DNA of 9,132 bases from the NCBI GenBank assembly GCA_947379685.1, contig CANCOG010000174.1:1-9132 (forward strand), read 5' to 3'. The stretch comes from Flavipsychrobacter stenotrophus. GTDB lineage: Bacteria; Bacteroidota; Bacteroidia; Chitinophagales; Chitinophagaceae. Positions 1 to 5,917 of the stretch are shown in pieces. The notes below the pieces were generated by a model that had not been told where the DNA came from, made no database searches, and saw only the letters and a list, made by a program, of their open reading frames with translations. The translations under genes were made by a program, and so were the position numbers. The number at the start of each line of letters is the position of its first letter. The first letter of the stretch is position 1.

Positions 1-2
1 AT

Positions 3-2480
3 GTACTTGTATCAAGGCAAATGGGGAAAACTAATCTTCTGCTAAATGCAAAAAGGAATTTAGAATCACCTAACGACATCTTTGTTTATATTGATTTATC
101 AAACCCTTTTGACAATGCAAAAAGTTGTTTCGAAAACATAATTGACACGGCCATTGAAACAAACACTGACAAATTTGAATCAGTTTCAAAGTTAGTACTT
201 GACCGACGAATGGAAATTAGGGATACACCTCCACATAAACAGCATACGTCCGAACTAAGACTTTTACTAAACGCAATAGAGGGCAAATTGGTAATAATCC
301 TTGATGAAATTGACGCGCTGACGAAAACAACTTATTCTGATCAGATTTTCGCACAAATTCGAAGCATATATTTTTCCAGAGTGAATTTCAAAGAGCTAGA
401 ACGGCTTACATATATTTTATCGGGAGTAATCGAACCAACTGAAATAATTAAAGACCCCAAAATTTCACCATTCAATATCGGACAAAAGATATTCCTTAAT
501 GATTTCTCCCGAGAAGAGTTTGAACAATTTCTAAACAATTCGAATCTCAGAATCCAAACCGAAATAGTCGATCGTATATTTTATTGGACTCATGGGAACC
601 CTCGCATGACTTGGGACGTCTGTTCTGAAGTAGAGAACAGAGTTATTAACGCCAATTTCAAATCTCAGGAATTGACGAACGAGACAATAGACAATGTAAT
701 TGGAGAGTTGTACTTGACGACTTTTGATAAACCGCCGATAGATAACATTCGCGAATTAGTCAAGAAGGATCGAGAAATAAGGAATTCTATTGTAGAGATC
801 GAGTACAATAAAGGCAAAGAAGTTTCTGACAAAATAAAAAACAAATTATACCTATCCGGCATAATAAACTACAATGAAAATACAATATCTATAAAGAATA
901 ATATCATCAAGAAGTCTTTAAATATCGACTGGATTAAATCACTTGAAGAAGAAGAAAGGGGGCTATTAAGGGTTTGCATAGACTATTTCGAAAAGCAAAA
1001 ATTTGAAGAGGCAATAGCAACATTTGATAAATTCAAAAATGAAGCAGATCAGAACACCGAAGACCTATCGTATTATCACCACATCATCGGTGTAGCCAAC
1101 TTTAAATTAGGTAGATTTTTAAAAGCGTTAGAATTCTTCAATGTGGCATTGTTTGATATAGAGGATCAAGCAAAATTGTATTATTCGAATTTAAACTACA
1201 AGGGTACGTCATATTTCAATATTGAAAATATAGATGAGAGTTTGAACTGCCTGAGACAAGTCATAAATAGTGGGAGGAAAGACGTAGAATATGCGAGAGC
1301 ATTAATTAATTATGGGTTAACCCTGCTAAAATCGTCAAAAAAAAGTGAATTAGATGAGGCAGTAACAATATTCCAAGGAATAATTGATGAAACCAGTTTC
1401 AAAAAGGAGAAACTACATACTGATCTAATAACTGAGATGAAATCAATAGCAAATTTCAATCTTGCGGGAATTCAAAGGCACTATGGCAATATTGATGACG
1501 CAATTAGATGTTATAAACGCGCAATCGACTTAAGTGAAGAAAAGAAAAAGCCCAAAATAATATTTGAATTATTGCACATCTTAAAGACAGAGGATGAAAT
1601 AGTAACTCTCTTAGAGGGCTTAATTGAACAGATTACTCAGGGCACACTTTCACCTATAGAAAACGACCAAGAAGACCCATTGGCTTTTAGCCTAGATGTA
1701 TTCAGCAAAGTCATCATTTTCTCATTTATAAAATACAAATCAACTCTATTTCAAAAATTAATACCTCACCTGCCCCTTTTAGGAGCAAAAAAATATTCGA
1801 GACACATTTATGACCTGGCCATCTTCTCAATAAACATAAACAACGATTTTGAATCTGGTTGTAAATTACTCGAGGAACTTCTAAAAAATAATGATGTGGA
1901 TCCCGAAATAGAGTTCTATTCAGTAAAGATATTAGCATACAATTCAATAAAAACGGGCATTTCGGAAACATGCTTTAAATATTTGAAACTATTTGAAATT
2001 GGGCCTCGTTACGAAATTGACATGCTGGACATGGATATATTTTCAAGCACAATATATTCCTTAACCAAACTAAAAAGATATTCAGAAGCGTTAAACTATG
2101 CTAACTTAATTAAATCCGTACGGCAATTGGTGTCCGAAGAAGTATCACTCAACTATATAGTCGTCTATCATCTAGAATTGAACCTTTATCTATATATGTA
2201 TGACGACGCCAATTCTATCAAGAAGGCAAGAGAAATCATCAAACTTATCGACCAAGAAAACGTTAAAACTAAAAGTATAAATTTATTAGGGAAAAATGCA
2301 CTAGAAACTATAAAACAAAACGCGGAAGATGTCCTCTCAAATACTTCATTTAAAGACACTCGTACGCTCACAAGAAATGATAAAGTTACTGTTCGCTACA
2401 AAAATGGAACAACTATACTAGCAAAATTTAAAAAAGTTGAAAAAGATTTATCCTCAGGGGTTTGTGTTATTATTGGGTAA
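3..2480 (+). CDS. AAA-like/STAND-type P-loop NTPase with TPR-rich C-terminus, 5'-truncated by window edge
   Basis: The reading frame is open to the window edge. The first internal Met (nt 21) lies inside the Walker A motif (SRQMGKT, nt 12-32), so the true start and any N-terminal domain are upstream. Numbering from that Met, Walker B is VIILDEID (91-98), followed by LSGVIEPTEII and SPFNIG (133-154), a pattern I associate with the AAA-like domain found in bacterial STAND proteins, then HGNPR (191-195), which fits the GxP element of that class. From about 314 to 505 there are helical hairpins with TPR spacing (for example GNIDDAIRCYKRAIDLSEE), then more helical repeats to about 780. The last ~35 residues (RNDKVTVRYKNG onward) look like a small beta-rich tail. 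The likely role is a nucleotide-dependent signalling switch with a TPR sensor; the trigger and effector are unknown. Sample 60-nt lines count 32-35% GC against about 47% in atpA, which could mean recent acquisition. The fold call is confident; a defence role is only possible. Confidence 0.85.
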   Translation, partial: VLVSRQMGKTNLLLNAKRNLESPNDIFVYIDLSNPFDNAKSCFENIIDTAIETNTDKFESVSKLVLDRRMEIRDTPPHKQHTSELRLLLNAIEGKLVIILDEIDALTKTTYSDQIFAQIRSIYFSRVNFKELERLTYILSGVIEPTEIIKDPKISPFNIGQKIFLNDFSREEFEQFLNNSNLRIQTEIVDRIFYWTHGNPRMTWDVCSEVENRVINANFKSQELTNETIDNVIGELYLTTFDKPPIDNIRELVKKDREIRNSIVEIEYNKGKEVSDKIKNKLYLSGIINYNENTISIKNNIIKKSLNIDWIKSLEEEERGLLRVCIDYFEKQKFEEAIATFDKFKNEADQNTEDLSYYHHIIGVANFKLGRFLKALEFFNVALFDIEDQAKLYYSNLNYKGTSYFNIENIDESLNCLRQVINSGRKDVEYARALINYGLTLLKSSKKSELDEAVTIFQGIIDETSFKKEKLHTDLITEMKSIANFNLAGIQRHYGNIDDAIRCYKRAIDLSEEKKKPKIIFELLHILKTEDEIVTLLEGLIEQITQGTLSPIENDQEDPLAFSLDVFSKVIIFSFIKYKSTLFQKLIPHLPLLGAKKYSRHIYDLAIFSININNDFESGCKLLEELLKNNDVDPEIEFYSVKILAYNSIKTGISETCFKYLKLFEIGPRYEIDMLDMDIFSSTIYSLTKLKRYSEALNYANLIKSVRQLVSEEVSLNYIVVYHLELNLYLYMYDDANSIKKAREIIKLIDQENVKTKSINLLGKNALETIKQNAEDVLSNTSFKDTRTLTRNDKVTVRYKNGTTILAKFKKVEKDLSSGVCVIIG

Positions 2481-2521
2481 TTCTCCTGATTAATTTGTTT
2501 TGAGGAATTACTAAGAAAGAT

Positions 2522-2571
2522 AAAGGATAGCCCAAATTTGGACTTAAGAACCATTTTGGGCTATCCTTTTT
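2522..2571 (+). terminator. Intrinsic terminator of the NTPase gene
   Basis: A perfect 15-bp inverted repeat lies 41 nt after the stop codon: AAAGGATAGCCCAAA (2522-2536) pairs with TTTGGGCTATCCTTT (2555-2569), with an 18-nt loop. The right arm runs into a T5 tract (2567-2571). It separates the NTPase gene from the atp operon. Confidence 0.85.
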
Positions 2572-2809
2572 CTATATTCCAACTATACATTTAAGAATTC
2601 AGAATGAGACATTGCAATGAGTGAAACTAAGCAATTGCTAATAGGGGCATTTATAAAACCTCCACTACAAAACTTTCTAAATTAAGGACAAAATCAGGAA
2701 TTATGTCTAACAGCCAGAACGCTAATTTGAACACCCAAAATACAATGCTGCTAGGCAATATAACCCTAGCGAAAGAAAACCCAAACCGGGTCTACTTTAA
2801 CTCTAAACT

Positions 2810-2842
2810 CCCCCACATTCCCAACACCTTACCCCCAAACCC
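2810..2842 (-). other. Putative G-quadruplex-forming sequence on the minus strand
   Basis: On the + strand four C-tracts occur in 33 nt: CCCCC (2810-2814), CCC (2820-2822), CCCCC (2832-2836) and CCC (2840-2842), separated by 5, 9 and 3 nt. The - strand, which is the template strand for atpB, therefore carries four G-tracts of at least three. One loop of 9 nt is longer than the strict 7-nt rule allows, so folding is plausible but unproven. It lies about 57 nt upstream of the atpB -7 element. Confidence 0.45.
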
Positions 2843-2858
2843 ATCAACTAAATAATTA

Positions 2859-2890
2859 TTTTTCAAACAAAAAAACATTTTTTTTCAAAC
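2859..2890 (+). repeat. 10-bp direct repeat at 22-bp spacing in the atpB promoter region
   Basis: TTTTTCAAAC occurs at 2859-2868 and again at 2881-2890, 22 bp apart (about two helical turns). The second copy lies between the presumed -33 and -7 elements. It could be a tandem operator on one DNA face, or a by-product of the T/A-rich composition. Confidence 0.35.
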
Positions 2891-2906
2891 TCCACCCTTA
2901 TCTTTG
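2877..2906 (+). promoter_or_regulatory. Bacteroidota-type promoter for the atp operon
   Basis: TATCTTTG (2899-2906) matches the TAnnTTTG -7 consensus of Bacteroidota housekeeping promoters exactly. The -33 position, 19 nt upstream, reads only ATTT against the TTTG consensus, so that half is weak. Transcription would start near 2911-2914, giving a leader of roughly 13-16 nt before the atpB ATG, with no Shine-Dalgarno sequence. Confidence 0.55.
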
Positions 2907-2926
2907 CACAAAATTTCAAAGCTGTA

Positions 2927-4093
2927 ATGAGTTGTAAACGTTTCCTTTCCTTGTTAGTATTGGTTTTCGGGCTGTTTTGGCAGGCAAATTCATCGTTTGC
3001 ACAAACTCAGGAAAATAGCCCTGCGGGCTCTCCGGCAGCTGCTCCGATAGCAAAAGAAGAAGAAAAAAGTATAAATATAACAGAACTTGTTTTTGGTCAC
3101 GTATCTGATTCTCACGAATGGCATTTTTTCAGTACAACCACTGCGGAGGGTAAGGAAAATCCTTTTGCATTGCCCTTGCCAATGATTATTTACCAGTCTG
3201 GAAAAGGTCTTTCTGTTTTCTTATCAAATAAATTTGAAGAGTGGCATGCTAATGAAGCTGCAGGCATTCAAGTCAGCAATTCTTACGAAGGTTTACACAT
3301 AGAAAAAGGAATGAAGGAAAAAGTTATCGCAGAAGATGGTTCAGCGGTGTATGATTTCTCTATAACTAAGAATGTACTTTCTATGCTGATTGGTGTTATC
3401 CTTTTATTGTGGTTAATGACCGCCGCATCGAAGAATTATAAGTACGGTGCTATGAATGCGCCAAAAGGCTTCCAGAATTTTGTTGAGATCATTGTAATAT
3501 TTATCAGGGACGAAGTGGCAAAGCCAAACCTTGGTGCAAAGGCCGTTAAGTTTATGCCGTTGCTGCTTACTATTTTCTTTTTCATTTGGATCAACAACCT
3601 GCTCGGCTTGTTGCCAGGTGGTGCAAACTTTACTGGTAATATCGCTGTAACTGCATTTTTGGCACTTGTTGCATTCATTGTTATGCTGGCAAACAGTAAC
3701 AAACATTTCTGGAGTCACTTGCTGAACCCACCGAATGTGCCTTTTGCTGTGAAAATAATGCTGGTGATCATTGAAATAATGTCTCTGTTCATAAAGCCAG
3801 TTGCCTTAATGATTCGTCTTTTTGCGAACATGCTGGCAGGTCACATTGTAATTCTTAGCGTTATCTGTATTATATTTATATTTGCAGGAATGAGCAAAGT
3901 GGTAGGAGGTGTGTTTGTTCCAATATCTCTTGCGTTTTCTGTATTCATGTTCATGCTTGAGTTATTGGTTGCCGCCATACAGGCGTTCATCTTCACTAAC
4001 CTTACTGCGGTTTTCCTCGGTCAGGCAATGGAAGGCGATCATAGCCACGATGCTCATGATAAGCATGCTCATGATGCACATGCTCACGCTTAA
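2927..4093 (+). CDS. atpB: F-type ATP synthase Fo subunit a
   Basis: Subunit a forms the proton half-channels next to the c-ring in the inner membrane. The diagnostic stretch MIRLFANMLAGH holds the essential arginine (R297, counterpart of E. coli R210), and a last helix with AIQAFIFTNLTAVFLG supports the call. At 388 residues it is far longer than the E. coli protein (271). Residues 1-26 form a signal peptide (positive MSCKR, hydrophobic LLVLVFGLFW, probable cleavage after SFA), then about 120 residues of periplasmic domain precede the first membrane helix (about 147-167). This extension is a feature I associate with Bacteroidota AtpB. The tail (370-388) is very His/Asp-rich, with seven His in 19 residues, and should face the cytoplasm. 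The start is fixed by the signal peptide. It is the first gene of the operon, 52 nt before atpE. Confidence 0.97.
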   Translation: MSCKRFLSLLVLVFGLFWQANSSFAQTQENSPAGSPAAAPIAKEEEKSINITELVFGHVSDSHEWHFFSTTTAEGKENPFALPLPMIIYQSGKGLSVFLSNKFEEWHANEAAGIQVSNSYEGLHIEKGMKEKVIAEDGSAVYDFSITKNVLSMLIGVILLLWLMTAASKNYKYGAMNAPKGFQNFVEIIVIFIRDEVAKPNLGAKAVKFMPLLLTIFFFIWINNLLGLLPGGANFTGNIAVTAFLALVAFIVMLANSNKHFWSHLLNPPNVPFAVKIMLVIIEIMSLFIKPVALMIRLFANMLAGHIVILSVICIIFIFAGMSKVVGGVFVPISLAFSVFMFMLELLVAAIQAFIFTNLTAVFLGQAMEGDHSHDAHDKHAHDAHAHA

Positions 4094-4145
4094 ATAAATA
4101 GTTAAGTACATCAAAGTAGTTTTTTTTAATTAAAATCCATATATC

Positions 4146-4403
4146 ATGTCTGTTTTATTGAACACAATTATGTTGGAAGCCGGAGAAATGGCAAAAGCGG
4201 GTGGCGCTATTGGCGCAGGTATCGCAGCTTTAGGCGCCGGTGTTGGTATCGGTCAAATCGGTAAAGGTGCCGTTGAATCAACTGCCCGTCAGCCCGAAGC
4301 TATTGCTGATATCCGTGCAAACATGATCTTGACTGCTGCCTTCGTGGAAGGTGTTGCGCTGTTTGCCGTAATTGCCGGCATCCTTGCGATCTTCGTTAAG
4401 TAG
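4146..4403 (+). CDS. atpE: F-type ATP synthase Fo subunit c
   Basis: This 85-residue hairpin proteolipid forms the rotor ring. Helix 1 is the Gly-rich GAGIAALGAGVGIG stretch (23-36), the polar loop is ESTARQPE (44-51), and helix 2 carries the ion-binding carboxylate E68 in AAFVEGVALF. Aligned by eye to Na+-binding c subunits, the position of their Gln ligand is I35 and the residue after E68 is G rather than Ser, so proton coupling is inferred; Q37 is two residues out of register. An N-terminal segment (MSVLLNTIMLEAGEMAKAGG) precedes helix 1. It lies between atpB and atpF, and a terminator-like hairpin follows 12 nt after the stop codon, which may favour excess c-subunit mRNA. Confidence 0.97.
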   Translation: MSVLLNTIMLEAGEMAKAGGAIGAGIAALGAGVGIGQIGKGAVESTARQPEAIADIRANMILTAAFVEGVALFAVIAGILAIFVK

Positions 4404-4415
4404 TCTGAATGATTT

Positions 4416-4457
4416 TAACTGCATCCAAAGCATAGGGCCGCGGATGCAGTTATTTTT
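4416..4457 (+). terminator. Terminator-like hairpin (possible attenuator) between atpE and atpF
   Basis: TAACTGCATCC (4416-4426) pairs perfectly with GGATGCAGTTA (4442-4452): 11 bp, 15-nt loop, followed by TTTTT (4453-4457). The stem is only moderately GC-rich and the T tract is short, so partial termination or 3'-end stabilisation of an atpB-atpE transcript fits better than a full stop, because atpF follows on the same strand. Confidence 0.55.
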
Positions 4458-4568
4458 AAAAAAATTATGATGCCGTCTGTTTATTAAACCAGGCGGAAAA
4501 TAGAAATAAAACTCATTGGTGCTCAACTTTTGGGTATTTTCAATAAAAAAAATACAAACGTATAACGT

Positions 4569-5063
4569 ATGGATTTGTTAACCCCGGAACTCGGATTATT
4601 CTTTTGGACTCTGATTGCGTTTTTGATCGTTTTCATTATCCTCAAAAAATTTGCCTGGAAGCCTATCCTTAAGTCACTTGGCGAAAGAGAACAAGGTATT
4701 GCTGAATCAATTTCTGCAGCAGAGCGCGTAAAAGCTGAAATGAGCCAACTGAAATCAGAAAACGAAAAGTTGATGGTTCAGGCTCGTGAAGAGCGTACCA
4801 TTATGCTGAGGGAAGCTAAGGAAATTAAGGACAAAATGATTATTGAAGCTAAAGACCAGGCTAAGGTTGAGGCTAATAAGATCATTATGGAAGCTCAGGC
4901 TCAAATCAACCAGCAGAAAAATGCTGCGATGACCGAAGTAAAGAATGAAATAGGTACTCTTGCTCTTGAAGTTGCTGAAAAGATCTTACGCAAGCAGCTG
5001 AATTCAGCAGAAGGTCAGGAAGCGTACATGAGTATGCTTGCCAAGGATATCAAATTGAATTAG
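4569..5063 (+). CDS. atpF: F-type ATP synthase Fo subunit b
   Basis: Subunit b is the peripheral stalk that links the membrane a subunit to delta/alpha. The 164-residue product has one N-terminal membrane helix (about residues 8-27, LGLFFWTLIAFLIVFIILKK), the post-membrane FAWKPIL element typical of the family, and then a long charged coiled-coil helix rich in Glu, Lys and Ala (about 38-145). The length is close to E. coli b (156). Only one b gene is present, so a homodimeric stalk is expected. It starts 165 nt after atpE, a wide gap for an atp operon, with the hairpin in between. The start at 4569 is the one that precedes the membrane helix directly; no Shine-Dalgarno sequence is visible (ACGTATAACGT upstream). 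Confidence 0.96.
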   Translation: MDLLTPELGLFFWTLIAFLIVFIILKKFAWKPILKSLGEREQGIAESISAAERVKAEMSQLKSENEKLMVQAREERTIMLREAKEIKDKMIIEAKDQAKVEANKIIMEAQAQINQQKNAAMTEVKNEIGTLALEVAEKILRKQLNSAEGQEAYMSMLAKDIKLN

Positions 5064-5073
5064 CAGATGCGGC

Positions 5074-5223
5074 GATTAGCTGATTAGCTGATTGCAAAAT
5101 GCAGATTGATAATGTACTACCAGTTTGGGATCATTTTTGTCAATTTGGATTGAAAGTATTTGCCTCAATCGAATGAATTACATAAAACAATTAGCTAATT
5201 AGCTAATCATCAAATCAGCTAAT
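5074..5223. repeat. Long inverted repeat of TTAGCTAA-like octamers in the atpF-atpH spacer
   Basis: The arm at 5074-5094 (tandem ATTAGCTG units) is complementary over 21 positions to 5188-5208 (tandem TTAGCTAA units) if two G.T wobbles (5082/5200 and 5090/5192) are allowed. The intervening loop is 93 nt. A third partial copy, AATCAGCTAAT (5213-5223), is complementary to 5075-5085 exactly and could form an alternative pairing. The octamer TTAGCTAA is its own reverse complement. The element fills almost the whole 171-bp spacer and looks like a dispersed intergenic repeat or MITE-like insertion. No coding potential is seen. Confidence 0.75.
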
Positions 5224-5234
5224 AAAAAAATAGT

Positions 5235-5795
5235 ATGCAGAATCCCCGTCTTGCTTCACGATACGCAAAATCATTGCTCGACCTGGCTATTGAAAGAAAT
5301 TGCCTGGAAGAGACATTGAAAGACATGCAATTGCTGAGCAGCATTTGTATTCAATGCAATGATTTTACGCTCATGTTGTGCAGCCCGGTTATTTCCGGTA
5401 CTAAGAAACTGGCCGTTATTAATGCCGTTGTAAAAGATGTTTTGCATGATCTTTCCAAAGCTTTCATCAACCTTTTGGCAACAAAAGGTCGTGAGCAAAA
5501 CATGCCTGAAATAACAGAAGCATTCATTGCACAGTATAACGACCTTAAGAACATCAGAACTGTTTCAGTTACTACTGCTGTTGCAATGGACGAAACCACG
5601 AAAAATAACCTGCTGGGTAAAATTGCAGGGTATATGCCGTCTGCAACTATCGACCTCAAAACCAGTGTTGACCAGGATTTGATAGGTGGTTTTGTGTTAG
5701 AAATTGGAGACCGTTTATTTGACGCCAGCGTAAAGAAAAAGCTTAACGACATCAAGTCAAATATTGTTGATTACAGCTACGTAAGTAAAATGTAA
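5235..5795 (+). CDS. atpH: F-type ATP synthase delta subunit (OSCP)
   Basis: Delta caps the alpha3beta3 head and ties it to the b stalk. The 186-residue product has the N-terminal helical domain beginning RLASRYAKSLLDLA (5-18), typical of delta/OSCP, and the conserved C-terminal block DLIGGFVLEIGDRLFDASVKKKL (about 148-170), matching the family motif around GG-GD-DxS. Length is normal (E. coli 177). It starts at the first Met of the conserved domain; an A-rich sequence (AATAAAAAAATAGT) precedes it and there is no Shine-Dalgarno sequence. It lies between atpF, from which the repeat-filled spacer separates it, and atpA, 122 nt downstream. Confidence 0.96.
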   Translation: MQNPRLASRYAKSLLDLAIERNCLEETLKDMQLLSSICIQCNDFTLMLCSPVISGTKKLAVINAVVKDVLHDLSKAFINLLATKGREQNMPEITEAFIAQYNDLKNIRTVSVTTAVAMDETTKNNLLGKIAGYMPSATIDLKTSVDQDLIGGFVLEIGDRLFDASVKKKLNDIKSNIVDYSYVSKM

Positions 5796-5834
5796 TTGCT
5801 CAATTTGACAATTGATTAAGGAATATTGCCCCTT

Positions 5835-5875
5835 GCTGCTAACGACTTTTTACTTGCGACTAGCTGCTAACGACT
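5835..5875 (+). repeat. 13-bp direct repeat in the atpH-atpA spacer
   Basis: GCTGCTAACGACT occurs at 5835-5847 and 5863-5875, 28 nt apart, and a related GCGACTAGCTGC lies between. Just upstream is a small hairpin, TCAATT (5800-5805) with AATTGA (5810-5815). The 122-nt spacer has no open frame of note. It resembles the short intergenic repeat clusters seen in many Bacteroidota genomes; this comparison is from memory. Confidence 0.6.
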
Positions 5876-5917
5876 AAATACTAAATTAGAACTTTTAACT
5901 TTTGAATTAATAACTAT

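Larger units (their letters stand above)
2481..2926. other. 446-bp gene-free region upstream of the atp operon
   Basis: It holds, in order, the NTPase terminator, about 200 bp in which I see no clear feature, a small hairpin (GCTAGG 2750-2755 with CCTAGC 2765-2770), a C-rich stretch with no G on the + strand from 2791 to 2905, and the atpB promoter region. An open frame of 50 codons (2703-2855) is present but I do not support it as a gene. No tRNA, atpI or atpZ homologue is visible. Confidence 0.7.

Noticed and set aside
21..23. ATG at 21 as the start of the NTPase gene
   Set aside because: It sits inside the Walker A motif (SRQMGKT); the frame continues to the window edge, so the start is upstream.
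2617..2685. 22-codon open frame starting ATGAGTGAAACTAAG
   Set aside because: Too short, no promoter or conserved feature visible.
2703..2855. 50-codon open frame with AGGA 5 nt before its ATG
   Set aside because: The composition is Asn/Pro-rich because it runs into the G-free C/A tract, it has no recognisable motif, and Shine-Dalgarno-like sequences are poor evidence in this phylum.
4254..4256. Gln37 of AtpE as a sodium ligand
   Set aside because: Counting back from E68 and from the ESxARQPE loop, the Na+-ligand Gln position is I35; Q37 is out of register and the Ser after the carboxylate is Gly.
4516..4541. Possible internal promoter before atpF (TTG then TATTTTCA)
   Set aside because: The -7 box lacks the conserved G and the gap is 16 nt instead of about 19, so it is not better than chance in this A/T-rich spacer.
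5074..5223. CRISPR-like array in the atpF-atpH spacer
   Set aside because: The units are adjacent octamers without regular unique spacers and occur in inverted orientation.
5351..5755. 134-codon antisense frame over atpH, and similar antisense frames over atpB, atpA and the carrier gene
   Set aside because: They are shadows of well-identified genes and show no family motifs of their own.
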